A DNA stretch of 64,000 bases, taken from Ottelia alismoides. Its lineage: Eukaryota; Streptophyta; Magnoliopsida; Alismatales; Hydrocharitaceae. Below, piece after piece: positions 37,048 through 50,300 of this stretch. The stretch is taken from positions 996,501-1,060,500 of the forward strand of contig JAZKJV010009629.1 of assembly GCA_037367405.1 (NCBI GenBank), in the 5' to 3' direction. Below the pieces are notes generated by a model. It saw only the letters and a program-made list of their open reading frames with translations, made no database searches and was not told where the DNA came from. The translations under genes and the position numbers were made by a program. Position 1 is the stretch's first letter. The number at the start of each line of letters is the position of its first letter.

Positions 37048-37066
37048 TCCCCCCTATACTTTACCT
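37048..37066 (-). promoter_or_regulatory. Element C polypurine tract
   Basis: Minus strand AAAGTATAGGGGGGA directly precedes the TGATGAAT LTR start. The run of six G is the longest of the tracts here. Confidence 0.78.
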
Positions 37067-38560
37067 TTGCTAGTCCCTTAGCAAACACTTATTTGAAAGA
37101 ATAAGTGAAGAAAAAGAAAAAGAAAGGGAAAATAAAGAAAGTAGGACAATATTGAGTATTAAACTTATCTTCATAAAATTGTAGTTTGGAGCTTTGTCGG
37201 ACCTTTGGATTATTGGTATGTCGGAACTTCGATGAGACTTAGAATTTTAAAATCATCGGCCTTCAAGTTCTACAAATCATTATCACAGTTTAGGCTCAGA
37301 AGTCATCTTAGATCAATCCTCTTCCCAAGGCACACCCTATGAACATTGAACAATCGACTCATGTGTGTGAAAGATTTTAGCTCTTCCCATCCAGAATGCT
37401 GGACTACCATGCAAATCTCATCTCTAGTAACTCATCCTCGGGGAGTCAGGTATTTCCTTCTAAGGTCTGTCGCGCTGTGTTCACAATCGAATTGGGGGAG
37501 AAGTTAGAAGAAGGAGAAAAGAACTGGAGGGTGGCCAGTGTAGTCACCTCTCCTTGTAAAGCTGGCCAGTGTAGCCGAGTCTCCACCAAGATCTGCAGGC
37601 TTTCTTGAAGCTTGGAACTTTTTGGTCAGATATTTATTCGGTAGTGGCTTCTTTGTATTTGGATTTTTGGTGGTTCTGCTTGGATCTTGTTGTGCCCCTA
37701 CAGATATAGAATCTTTTTATTTCCGTACATGTTTTGGGGTCTTAGAAAAAATTGTGCCCAACCATCTATCCCTTTTCCGAAGCTTTATTTCAACCCATAC
37801 TCCGATCTTTAGATTTCCATGCTACCAGAAAAGAAACTCACATAGTCTTCCAACATCCCATCTGAGTTGAGCTAAGTGCATAGTACGAGAGTACGAATTA
37901 ATTCCCTATTCCAGAGTTGTACCCAGAATGAAGAGACCAGGTTAGACACTAAGAGTCAAATACTGCACATTGTCATGTGGAACTCAAAGAATTAAGTCAA
38001 AGACCTGAAGCTTCTAAAATCCTATTTCTCGGTGAAGTTCCTCTGAGAATTATGTGGATTAAGGTCCAACTAAGCTCCATTCTTCAATTTTATTCCATAC
38101 ATAATTTAAATGTCAATACTATCATGAAAAATGCACATGCAAATGCAAGAAAAAATGAACAATGCAAAGAGATTTTTTTTTGAAAAGAAATGATGCACAT
38201 GTGAAAAGAACATTTTTTAAAACAATTTTCCAATTTTGAACTTTTTATGGATTTTTTGAGGAAAATGCAGATGTAAAAGAAAGGTTTTTTGAATTATGCA
38301 AGTTTTTATAGATTTTTGATTTTGTAGTTTTTTAAGAAAAGAAAAAAAGTTAGTACAAGTATATACAAGAAATTTTTGTTGTTTTTTTTAATTTTATTTA
38401 TTTTTATTTATGTTTTTTTGTTTTTATTTTTGTTTTTTGTGTGTGTTTTGTTTTTGTTTTGTTTTTGTTTTGTTTTTTTACATACATGGATTTTACAAAA
38501 TTATACATATAACCCCCCAAATAAATGTATTTAAAAGTACGAGTTATGTCTAAAGTGTAT
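37067..38560 (-). other. Element C 3' noncoding internal region
   Basis: No supported gene. Homologous to B 5134-7080, A 15561-17000 and F 46948-47353 plus 51695-52354. Very T-rich low-complexity sequence at 38380-38480 (tttgttttg repeats). Confidence 0.6.
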
Positions 38561-38581
38561 ATACAATATATACGACACCCC

Positions 38582-38961
38582 CTATACTTAGCTCAAACTA
38601 TGTCCTCATAGTGATCAGAGAGCAAAAAAGGAAGACATAACTCGTGCTAAGTATAGAAAAGTGAAGAGACTCCTATTCTACAACGACTCAAAGAAAAGAA
38701 AAAAAGAAGAGAAGTTGGTGATCCTCCTATACATAGGATCAAATAATCCTACGTATAGTAGAGTGTACAAAAGGGGAAAATCGATGACGAGAATATACAG
38801 ACTCAAAAATAAAAAGACATGATATGAACAACATCACCCCCTATACTTAGGGTAGAGTATCCCTAAGTATAGGCAACAACAAGAGTGATGAACAAGATGA
38901 ATATGAACAACACAAATCATTCACCCCCCTATACTTAGGGTAAAGCACATCCTAAGTATAG
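38582..38961 (-). repeat. Hairpin array with polypurine-tract-like ends (element C)
   Basis: Four inverted repeats at 38582-38656, 38727-38758, 38841-38872 and 38929-38961. On the minus strand they end CTAAGTATAGGGGG or a variant; the fourth shares AAGTATAGGGGGG exactly with C's polypurine tract. In hairpin 2 both arms have changed, leaving one G-U wobble on the sense strand. The first hairpin has an extra outer pairing of tatgtc with gacata. Confidence 0.82.
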
Positions 38962-40895
38962 CATATATACACATACACACAGAAAAAGGGGTGAATGATA
39001 AAACGAGAGAAGAAAGAGTGAAACGAAAGAATATACAAGAGGAGTGGATGTACAAAGGTCAAGAAGGTCAAAAGCGAACCTTCTTGCGGGACCGCTGAGG
39101 TATGGATTTGACAAGGTGTAGGTCGATATTGGGATCATCATTAGACATAAACTGAAGAAGATCGACCCAGAATGTATCCTCAACGGTTTCAGATTGTTAG
39201 GCCTAAACTGATTATGGGAAGTGGTGTGGTCATGTCTTGCCTGGGAAGTCTCGCAAACATGAAAGTAAAATGGCTCAAAATCATTATCAAAAAAAGTAGG
39301 AACAATTTCAGCCTGGCGAGCCTCTACCGGATCATCATCTTTATCAAAAGGTCCAAATTCCTATATAAAAGCAATCAAATCAAATTTGACATGATCGGTC
39401 TCATCTGAATCATGATGAATAGGAATGGACTCATCAGTGAAAGTAGTCGAATCATGTCCGTCCTGTCTAGTCTCAGGGTCTGGCTTCTGCTCTAGGGTGT
39501 CTATCGTGTAAATTCCACAGATGTCATCAATGCATCGCCACATACAAGAAGGGGGAAATCCAAGGTCTATGCTTTCCGAGTCTTCCTCCTTCAAGAGTAA
39601 TTCTTGGGTTTCCTTATCATCCAACATATAATAAGAATCTCTGATATTATCATCGAGGTCAAATTCCTTCGGGTTGGCTAACACGGGAGGGTTCTCATGG
39701 GATGCAGGTCTCTGGTCAGTAGTGGGTGTAGTGATCAATATAGCACTCCATACATCAGAACGGAAGCGAATCTCTCCCAAACCATAATCAATAACGGCTC
39801 CCGCAGAGGCAAGGAAAGGCCGTTCCAGGATGATTGGAGGGTGTTCCACAAGGGTGGAGGTCTCCGTGGGCATTACAACAAAATTAGAAGTGAAGTTCAT
39901 GCCCTGAATGAGAATGACAGTGTTTTCTAAAATACCCTTTGGCCTCTTGATAGATCCATCAGCAAATTAAACTATCATCCTGGTTTTCTTGAGAGGCCTA
40001 AGATGAAGAGACTATACCATAGAGAAGGGTATTATATTGATTGATGAACCGCTGTCAAGGAGAGTGTTATCACAAGAATAGTTAGATATGGAGCAACTCA
40101 CAAGAGGTGTGGTCGTGTTTCCTTTCTTAAAATACGAACAGCGAGAGATGGCGTAGGCAGTGGCCATGGTCAAGATGTGATGCTCAGATCTTCTCCTTAG
40201 CTTTCTCTTCTTATGTTGAGGAGTAGATAAATCTATCATGGCCTGTTGAAGTTGAGCTTTAATGATCTCATGAAGGGTGGCCACCATTTCAGGTTTAGTC
40301 AACATTTTTTTGAATTTTTGGACCTCATCCATACAAGATAGGAGGTCGGAATCAGCATTTACACGAGGATTTACAAGAACAGTCTATATAATGGAATCCT
40401 CGGGGTCAAGGTTGGGACATGATGTGAATAAATGTGTGTGTAAATGATCGGGCAATTGGGTCCTCTCCTCACAAAATGAATCAATAATGTGTCTCACAGA
40501 ATCTTGTTGGATTTTCAAAATTTTGTTATTTTTTGTATTTTGGGTGATTGTAAGCTATCATGATTATCCTCAAGTGAATCCATATACTCAAATAGTGGAA
40601 CAGCGTTCTGACTCGTATTTATGTTAAATAGATTGCTAATCCTCGAATTCATATGATCCATCATTTGGTTAAGTATCTCAAGTGTGAAAATCATGAAAGG
40701 TGACTCCAAAATCCCAGGATCAACTGGGTTGAATGAGGGTGGGTGAAAAACAAAGTCCTTCGATTCATGACATAATGGGTTAGGTGGATATGCACAAAAA
40801 TCAGGAGGAAAGTCCTCCTGAAAAAAGTAAGGTGGATCGTCTGGAGAGTATGAGGTATCTGCGAAGATCGGATTGAAATAACTCCAGTCGACCAT
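38935..40895 (-). pseudogene. Element C polyprotein with retropepsin domain, broken frame
   Basis: Decayed frame of about 650 codons starting at ATG 40895 (MVDWSYFNPIF), with a frameshift near 40505 in an A/T run. Downstream stops include TAG 40012-40014, TAA 39967-39969 and TAG 39361-39363. The N-terminal 125 residues are Pro, Phe and Asp rich. A charged helix-like stretch (LHEIIKAQLQQA, then HKKRKLRRRSEHH) leads to an aspartic protease fold. That fold has catalytic-type LLDSGSSINIIPFS (Asp at about 40055), FADGSIKRPKG, NFVVMP and the hydrophobic-Gly equivalent PPIILERPFLASAGAVIDY. The Gly of the usual ILGRPFL motif is Glu here. After it comes an acidic tail. The capsid-type gag block seen in A is absent. 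Confidence 0.78.
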
Positions 40896-42299
40896 CTACG
40901 AAACAAAAGACGGGATCGGGAGAGCACGAGTGGTCAAGTCAAAAGATATGGAGAAAAAGGTGCAAATGCACAAAATGATCGAGTATGCACACTAACACTC
41001 AAACACAATACAAACCCCCAGTTCACCAACTCTACTCAAAGTGAAGACCGTGAAGGTTCGGTCAATTATCTTATCAATTTTATAGTTTGGTGAGAATACA
41101 ATCTATCAGAGCGCTTAGAGCGAGCTGTTAGGAACCCAATGCTCTCAGGAGACTGGCCTAATCTCAAAGTTAGATCTTTCCGAGCCAGTATGAATTGCAG
41201 ACTGTTTAACGTCTACCCGATCAATTCAATTTGTTAAGGACGTCACGGGCCGCTTTACCGGCTACCGGAGAGATCCTCACTGGAGAACGACTAACCCAAG
41301 ATAGTAGTCTAAAAAGAGTTCGAGTGTGGATCTATCCTAGTGTGCAGGTCGCTCTCTCGCTTAAGCAAACCAAACAATGCGGGGATTACTCTCCCCAAAA
41401 CAATGATTTTTCCTTGTATTTTTTAGGGTCGAGTTTTCTTTAGCAGTCCCGATTTTAGCAGTTATCACTTGGTTAAAATATTTTCAACAAATCACCTACC
41501 GAGTGTCCAATTTCCTTTTTAACTTATGTGAGTGAAAACAAGGAAGGAGATCGGAAATGCCAATGCGTGATTAAAAACAATGATGCATGCAGGGGTTAGA
41601 GATGCGTACCTTGTCGCCAGCACTCTACATGCAAGTGATCCGCGTAGAATTGAAATAACCTATCCTATATGATGCAAGTGAACCGTCCTACATGATAGCT
41701 TCTATTAACGGGCAAGAACAAGTTAATTTGACTAAGTCTAAATTACGCCCTACTCTATAGGCACATAAATTTCTTGTTTAGGGTGTTTGGACCTAATTAA
41801 TTACCTAGCTCAAGCAAATTAATTAAAGCAATCAAGAGGTAGCTCATGAAATCCACAGAAAATAAAGAAAAATAAAGGTGGTGAAAACAAAATCGGTGAG
41901 GTCCCCCAAGTCCACCGACATTGGCAAAACAGACCCCGTAAAAAATGAATGTCCTTTTACAGAGTTCAAATGCTAGAAAAGATAACCTCTCTCTCTCGTT
42001 TTAAATTTTTTTCTTCAATTCTTTCTCTTCTTCTCATGCTATCCTGCGTCTTGGTGAAGAATCAAGCCACCTCCACGTCGCTTGGGTGCTTCGGCTCTCC
42101 TAGGATCGCCTCCTTCGCTCTGTGGGACCTAGCAAGAAAAAGAAAAGAGAATGTGTAAGAAATACAATTATCAAATATGAGAGAGAAAAAATGAAACAAA
42201 TGCAGTGATATAACAATGAAGTGAATGGAAAAATGTAAACAAATATCTACAACCAAGAATAGCAGGTCAAAAGAGAAACCTAACTACCCCCGTCGTGCC
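40896..42299 (-). other. Element C 5' leader
   Basis: Contains the same conserved blocks as A (tagcagtcccgatttt near 41440, ggtgaggtcccccaagtcca near 41896). ORFs 41231-41443 and 41949-42158 are not shared. No supported gene. Confidence 0.6.
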
Positions 42300-42317
42300 T
42301 CCCTGGCAACAGCGCCA
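42300..42317 (-). promoter_or_regulatory. Element C primer binding site (tRNA-Asp)
   Basis: Plus strand tccctggcaacagcgcca matches tRNA-Asp 3' end at 16 of 18 bases, three bases from the LTR start at 42321. Confidence 0.8.
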
Positions 42318-42320
42318 TTT

Positions 42321-44262
42321 TGTTGACACGAGATTCTCGGTGGATCGAATGAATTATTAATGAATAAAAATGTTGTTATTATCCCGAAAAATCCCGTGAC
42401 AAACAAAAAATATTTTTTTATTTTACTACTTATTAACCTGTATAGCAGACATGGTCGAACTTAGGGAGGCTACAAGTCCCGAGGCTTATTCAATTAATCA
42501 AAAAGCAATTAAGAGAAAATATGAATCTCAAAGGACAACTATCCTTGGTATTTGTGATTTTTTTATCTTTTTTCTGTTTTCAATTTTTTTATTTCTAATA
42601 ATTTTTTCTGATTTTCAAATGTTTAGTGATTTTGATTTTGCAAATTTTATTATTTTCAAAAATAACAAAAGGTAATATTCTCAAGATCAGAAATATGCAT
42701 ACAAACTTTTTTGTAATTTTCCATTATACCAAAAATGCTCAGAAAAATTCAGAGAAAATATTTTTTGAGTTTTAGTTTTGAAATATTTTTGGTAATTTTT
42801 AGACTTTTCTAATGTTTTTTGTGATTTTATAAAAATCAAATGGTGAGAAAATATGAAATTGTGCACAGCTTGGAGTAATTTGCAACTTAAAAAGACATGA
42901 AGTGCCCAAAACTCCTCGCAAAAAAATTTATGATAAAATAGAAGCAATTATCTACGAACAGGAACTGGAATCACTATTTTTGGATTTTTGTAGAATTTTC
43001 TATGATTTTTATAATATTTTTGATGTTATGATTTTTTTTGTGTTTTATAAATAATTAATATGTGAAATTTGCATAGAAATTTAAAGATGATGAAATAGAA
43101 CTACCCTAATTTTTTGGAATTTTTGGAATAATATTTGATTTTTTATGAAATTTTGAATTTCAAACAGTAAAAAATGACATGTTTTTGATTTTTTAGTAAT
43201 AATAAATGAAATCAAAATGCAATGGAAATTTTATGCTAGATGGATATGCACATCAGGAGCGTGGCATAATTTTTCAAAATTTTTTGGACTAATAAAAACA
43301 TTTATTTCAATTGAATGATCATGCAAATTCAAGAGTCTGTATATCAGGGACTACAATGCAATGTTTCAAAAGTTTTTACAATAAAAATAATAGAAGTAAA
43401 ATCGATGGAGGAAATAGAAATTTACACATGTGGAGGCGTTCTATGCAAGTGATTTGCTTGGAGCAGAGGATGTTTTTGCAATTTTTAGGAATCTTCTAGG
43501 GCTTGAATTGTAATTTTTGTTTACAAAAAATATTTCAAACCCTAGGGCTCTTGTTGTTCTTCATTTCTAAGCAAGTGGGCAGGCCGCCGCCCAGCTCTGT
43601 CTTCTTCCACGCCCAAGTAATGACGGTGGCGGTGGTGGCAATGGGGCTCGCAGAGATGAAGATGGCCTTACGTGGGTATTCTGGAGGGATGACAAAGATG
43701 CAGCCAAGGAGCGGTTGTGGAGGGAAGGCTCCTCCCACGATCGGCGACTGATGAAGGAGGTGGCACGCAGTGTTGATGGCTGTGGTGGATGGTGGTTGTC
43801 GAGGCACGCCTGGCGGCGGTGAAGCGGTCAGCTGCAGGTGGCTGTGGCTCCTGCGACGGTGCATGGCGGCGTACCCTCTAGCAGCGGAGGAGAAGATGGC
43901 CGGTGGTGGAGCGCGATGTTGATGGAGAGGCGGAGGCTCCCAGACGATGGCGTGCAGTGTCGTTGGCCGTCCAGGCGACTGCTGGTGGTGCGGTAGATGG
44001 CCACGGGTGTCAAAGGGGGGTGGCCAGGAGGAGAGGCGGCGCGCCTACCGTTTCTTTTTTTCTCTCTTTTTTTGGACTTTTGTAAATAGTGAATGAAGTA
44101 ATAAGAAAAAAACTTTTTTTCATTTTTTTTGTAAATTCGAAATATATGAATTGAAAATATGAGATAAGAAATGTTTTTATTATTTTATTTTATTACTATT
44201 TTTTTGCTGTTTTCTTTTTAATGATCATAAAAAACAAACGTTAGGGATAAAAAAACAAATAG

Positions 44263-44296
<34 letters not shown>

Positions 44297-45749
44297 TTAT
44301 TTATTGACAACTGGGAAAAATGAACGAGGATCTGACAGAAATGAGAGATTCGAATCTGATCTCCGGCCACCGTACACGGCAGGAGTTGAGAGATCGTGGA
44401 CGATAGAAATAGAATGCGGGGAGATCAAGAACGTGAGATGAAAAATCGAGTCGAAGCGGATAAAATCATGATGAAATTAATGATCTAAATAAAGAAATTG
44501 ACGAGAAATAAAAGTGCAAGAAATAAAACTATGATTGACCTAGATAAAAATAAGAAAAATGTGGATCTCACCTTAGGAGCAGAAATGGACTGTGATCGCC
44601 TTAACGAAGGTCGACTCGCTGTCACCAGACGGCTCGGAGGCTAGGCACTTTCTCGACAAATTTCTCTTTCAGAGATCTGACTCCTCTCTCTAAAGATTGA
44701 TCTAGTTGGAATGAGGGAGAAGGAGCCATATAAATAGAAAAGATAGAGATGAAATTTGAATTTTTGAATTTTTTGGTGGAAGAGATAAGAGGGATGAAAT
44801 TTCAAATGAGATAAAGTAAAATATATAAAATTATTTACAAAATTATTTATTTTTTTTGAATTTTCGTCACTTTATTTATTTTAGATAAAAATGTTATTTT
44901 TTATTTTTTATGGTGGTTAATTAAAATAGCGACTAACATATACTATATACATATATGACATTATATATAAGGGTAAATGAGGAAATTAGCTTTTTTTGTT
45001 TTAAAAAATTTTAATTAATTATTTTTATTTTTATTTTTAATTTAAATAATAAGTAAAAATATTTACAAATATATACAAATACAATATGTACAAAATACAT
45101 GGGAAAATTGCACAAACCACCCCGAAAAACCAACTTTTTACTCGTAACTCCAAAAATTATGAAATCACAGCCATTTTAAAGATAATTTAATTTAGAATCC
45201 AATGGAAGTGAGATTGGTTCAATTTGAGTTCACATGGAGCCGGAATCGGTCTTTCAACCAGTACTTAGTGGCTTTTTTCCATGTGTGGTTGCTTTTATTC
45301 TGTACATGATTTTATTGTGCAATTATTTTTATTAATTAGAACACATTTTCATTTACAACTTTTGTTTTGAAAGTTATTTGATTTGAGGTCAATTAAGGTA
45401 CATATAAATTAGTGTCAGTTTTATACATATATACACAAAACATATTTTTTTTTTGGATTTTCTAATTGAGGATCCTATCTCCCCCTACTTTATTCCTGGT
45501 CGATCAGGCTAAGTCTTGACCTTCTCTCAGGGTTTGGGTCAGCCTGTATATACAGTCTTCCTCTTTTTTATTTTTTTTCTTTATTTTTCCTTTATTTATT
45601 TATTTTAGGTTAAAATTAGTAAGAAGTGTACAATATTTACACACATATGCAAGTTATTAAGAATATGGAGTTAGTGTTATATGCAGGTGTTTTATAAGGG
45701 ATTTTAAGATAAAATAAATGAATAAAGATGACGAATCGAAGATTCATCA
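42321..45749 (-). repeat. Element C right (5') LTR, 3429 bp
   Basis: Starts tgttgacacgagattctcgg, ends aagattcatca. Homologous end to end with 33672-37047. Differs in a GC-island segment (43575-44045) by substitutions and small indels, and gains an (ATT)n microsatellite near 44264-44297. Confidence 0.85.
44264..44297. repeat. (ATT)n microsatellite
   Basis: About eleven ATT units in the C right LTR, with no comparable regular run in the left LTR, so the expansion came after insertion. Confidence 0.85.
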
Positions 45750-45754
45750 AGGGG

Positions 45755-46947
45755 GTACAGACTGGACAGTTGACCTGCTGGATCAACAAAAGGCGTGCTC
45801 TGATTGGTATGTGTGGACTAACCAGAAAAATAGAGGGGATAATTCTCTAGTTAATTCAATATAAAGTAATTAATGATTTCTTTTATAATTTTAGGTTAAA
45901 ATATAATTTTTTTATTATTTTATGTAGTATTTTATGGATGACTAGGTGTTAATATTTAGTTAGTTACATGTATATGTAGGTACATTTACCTGTATTTAGA
46001 ATACTTTATTTTTATTTTGTATTCCGTGTTTTCTCATTGTATATACATATTTTTAAAAAATCTATAACTTATTTAATTACACATTTACATATTTTATTGA
46101 ATTTTTCTGATTTTATTTATTTACTTAAATAAATATGCATATGTATTATATAGGTATAGTATATCTATATATATTAATACTTTATTTATTTTAATGTATT
46201 TTGATGTTTTTATTTTCTGTTGATGTTCTTATTGAATTTCAAATAATATTTACAAATATTATAAATTACAAGAAAGCTAAAAATCTAAAGAATGAATATT
46301 ATATATAGGCATACAATACAATAATGACCCAAAAGTCAACTTTTGCATCTTAACTCCATTTTTAATAAAACAACATTCATTAAATAGATAATTTAATTTT
46401 ATAAACAATAAAGGTGAGTTTGGTTAATTTTGAGTCTTATGGAGGAGATACAAGACTAGGAAGTTTTGTTTGCGCCTTTTTATTCTCTGCATCTCGGGTA
46501 CAATGTGTATTTTTTTATGTGAAATAAATTCTATATTTTTTGTATTTTTATGTACAATTTTTATATTGAGGGTTTTATTATTTGAGATGTTTAAAAAGGA
46601 AAATAAAATAGGTGCCAAATGGCTAGTTATTAATAAATTGAAATTATGGGTTTTAAGGTTTTCTATACAATTCATATGCCATGTCTCCCCCTACTTTACT
46701 CATTGTCGACCAAGTCAATATTGACCTTATCTCGGTGTCTAGGGTCATTCATTATATTTGACACTTCATTGTGTTTTATTTTCTTTCCTTTATTATTTTA
46801 TTTTGAAATTAAATACCTCTAGTTATACAATATTTATTAGTCAATAAATGAATGTTAATTTGTACACATAAATGTTATATACAAGCATTTAGCTAGGGAT
46901 TTAAGGCCAAAATGAAAGAATAAAGGTGATGAAAAGGAGATTCATCA
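45755..46947 (-). repeat. Element F left LTR, U3-side part
   Basis: Resumes after C's target duplication. Carries the conserved gactttttaaccgtaactcc-like block (near 46337), the ccccctacttta block, and a degenerate W-box palindrome at 46712-46728. Ends aggagattcatca at 46947. Together with 31075-33671 this gives an LTR of about 3.8 kb. Confidence 0.7.
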
Positions 46948-47353
46948 CACCACTATACTTTCCTTTGCTAGTCCCTATCAAACACTTATGTCAATAAATG
47001 TAAAAAAAGAAAATAAAGAAAAGAAAAAGAAAGAGTTTGGAATAACTATTAACTCTTAAGCTTGTCTTGATAAAGTTAAAGTTTGGATCTCAGTTAAGAC
47101 CTTTGGATTTTAGATTTGTATGGAACCACCGTTAGATTAGGAATTGTGACTCAACAAGCCTTAGGTTCCATGCTCCTCTATTCAGTTCAATTCACAGCTC
47201 GATCAAAATCATCCTTTTAATCGCATACTTGCAACCTTGAAATGACAATCACCATGTGTGAGGATTGTATCAACTCTTGTCAAACAAAATGTTGAATTAT
47301 CAAGTGGTCTCCTCCTTTGGAAACTCGTCCTTAGGGAGATGGATATTTCCTTC
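46948..47353 (-). other. Element F internal region, 3' end
   Basis: Matches C 37048-37455: degenerate polypurine tract (cactatactttcctttgctagtcc on the plus strand, abbreviated), then the ggatatttcc block. Interrupted at 47354 by solo LTR I. No gene. Confidence 0.65.
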
Positions 47354-50300
47354 CGATGAATCTCCATTTCATCACCTTTATTCTTCTATTTTGACCTTAA
47401 ATCCTTAGTTAAATGCATGTATATAGCATTAATTTGTACAAAATAAAATTCACCATTTATACGTTAAATATTGTATAAAATACTATAATTAGTGCCAAAA
47501 TAAAAGAATAAAGAAAATAAAAAGAAAAAGAATGAAATACCAAAGGGTTGAATGATCCTAAACCCTGAGACAGAGTCAAGACTTGAGTTGGTTATCCAGG
47601 AATAAAGTAGGGGAAGATAAGGGCCTAATAAACACAATAAAAATCCTCCTTTTATACGTTTTGGGACCTATTTTATTATATATTATTTATACATCAAATC
47701 AATAAACTTTATACATGAAAGTTGTAGATAAAGATACAAAGAAAAATGCAAAACTGAGTTCATAGAATAATAATGCACAAGTTTCCTAAGAAACATAAAG
47801 TAGAAAAGTCAAAACAAAAACTTCACAGACTTGCATATCATCCATACTACAAAAAAATGGACCAAAATCACCTTAATTGTATATAACTTTTAATAAACTA
47901 TTTAATGAAGGTTCATTCATTTAAATTGGAGCTAAGATGCAGAAGTTAGGTTTTGGGCCCATTTTGTGCAATATACATGTATATTTTATTCAATATATTT
48001 ATTTTTTATTTTTCAAATTCATTTATTTTTATAAAATTATAAATATTTTTCAAACACATATCCATAATTAAAATAAATTAAAACCATCAAAATAAAATAA
48101 AAATAAATCGTATACTTCAACACATAGATCAAATATACCTACATATACCTATAAAGAATGTACATAATTATTTAAGTCTATAAATAAGCTCATAAAAATA
48201 CAATAAAAATATCTAAATATGTAATTAAGTAAATCAAATTTATATAAAATACATGTATAAAATAATAAAATCTAAAAAATATAGTAAAAAAATACATATT
48301 GTATAGATAAATATACCTATATTTATACTTGTAAAAAGTATCTCATAATAAATTAACTGAAAAAATATATAAAAATCATAATAAAATACTAAATAAAATA
48401 ATAAAAAATTCTCGTATTTTGATATTTATTTAAGTAATTCTAGTAATATTTTATTTTTTAATATTTATATTTTGCACATTTTTTTCATATAGTCTGCTGA
48501 TGTGGACCAATAGGGGCCCTTGGTAGGTTGGCCCCAGGTCAACAATCCTAGCGTCCCTAGGCATGCGTCTGGAAACGCTACTTCATCCTCTTCGATGAAA
48601 TTTCCCACCTAATACGTTGCTCTAGGAGGATCGATCATTTCATAAGATTTCATCCCTGTTCATCCATGATCCTTACTGACACCTCGCCTAAGTCCAAGCA
48701 TCCTAGATAACCCCACAAACCCTAGATGATGTCTCCACCTCACTCGCCTGTACAAGTATTCATATTCACCTCTTTTTGAGGCTGGTTCCCTCTCTGCTTG
48801 ATCTTTGCTCCTCGAAGCAACCTCCAGGTGACACCGTTGGTGATAGGAGCAATGAGCCTTGCTTCGTAGGGAGGAGGATCACAATATGAGGTGGTTCCCA
48901 GTCATCGTCGGAGCTCCATTCCATGCGGTCCATATCCTTGGCTTTCAACCAGGTTGAGGTATTTTTCCTTGCTTCCTAGGTAGATTTAGAACTTAGTTTC
49001 CATTCCCAATTTTTATTTCTTGTTCTGATGAACAAGATTAGCTTAAACTTTAGGATTTAAGTTCCTCGGAGCTCCGGTCTCTGTCCTCGACGTTACATCC
49101 CTATTTTCACCCTAACCAGCAGACCATTATTTTGCCCCTCTATTTCTCCATCTATCTACAGTCACCAGCCACCCAAATACGACCTAGATCTGGAGATCAA
49201 AGTCAGCTCTGCTGCCTTGCCTGAGACCTTACCGCCACCTTCATTTCCACCTCGATATTCCACCAATAATAGCCATGACCATCACCCTTGCCTCACTGTT
49301 GTTTTTATCTTCTTTGTAGGCCTTGAAGGGTCCATCTAAGGCCTACGTATCTCGAGCTTCGACACCCAAGGCCCCCAACTTCCATCGAGCAATCAAGACC
49401 TCTCCGACGGGTCCCGGTCACTTTTGAGATGCTCAGTAACCACGGACAACCTCCAGGGACCTCTCGAGCACCAAAGCGACGATGGATTTAGCCAGAGTCA
49501 TGAGGGAGGAGCATTCAAAGGATCCCTATCACAATGTTTCTCCTTCTTCTTCCAGAGGAGCAGTGACCGTTGGATTGCTCCTCTGTCCCAGATTGAAGGA
49601 TGCTCACTAGATAAAAGTGACAGCAACTGTCGGATCCTTTTCCAAGGACCTAATCCTATCTGTCCACACCGAACCATCATCGCACCATCTAGAGCCACCA
49701 CATGTCCAAATGAATCAATCAGAGTCGCTGGATCGCACCCTTTTGTGGGACAATTACATATATACCCCTTCCTCTTTATTTAATTTTCATTTAGTTTTGT
49801 AAATAATTAAACCCATTTAATATTTATGTAAAAATGTCAAGGAGGCCCCCAAACTATTTGGATATTAATTTTAGGTACTTGCTAGCTCAACTCAAGTAAC
49901 CCCCCATGTGAGCTTGGAATTTCGCATTTAGACTATGGTAGTTTCTATAATTGTGCTTTAATATCAGAAATATGAATAATAGTTCAGAACTTTTGGGAAA
50001 TTTGCATGATATCCCCTATTTTTAATTGCAAATAAATCCCTGCTATCCTGAATTAATTTTAATTTTGCTTTTCCTTTTTTAAATAGCTTACGTGCTCTAA
50101 AAATTCCAAAAAATAGATGTATGTTCACGATTGGCAAATTATTAATGCTATCATTTTTGCCATTTCATGTATTTATCATTTATTAAAAATTGAAAAGAGT
50201 TATTTTATTCCCTGTTTGGCAGAAAATTTAAAAAATATAAAACCTTAATAAAAATTCCAAAAAATTATCCGTTGTATATTATAGTATTTTATAGCTACGG

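Larger units (their letters stand above)
33672..45749 (-). mobile_element. Element C: complete non-autonomous Ty3/gypsy element with a retropepsin
   Basis: 12.08 kb inserted in F's LTR. Left (3') LTR 33672-37047, internal 37048-42320, right (5') LTR 42321-45749. Target duplication aggcg/agggg (4 of 5). Primer binding site, polypurine tract, hairpin array and a protease-type frame are present. No capsid-type gag block, reverse transcriptase or integrase. Confidence 0.85.

Noticed and set aside
49424..49783. 119-codon plus ORF that looks gene-like
   Set aside because: Inside solo LTR I's GC-richer island, with an opposite-strand ORF overlapping it. No domain and no match in the other LTRs.
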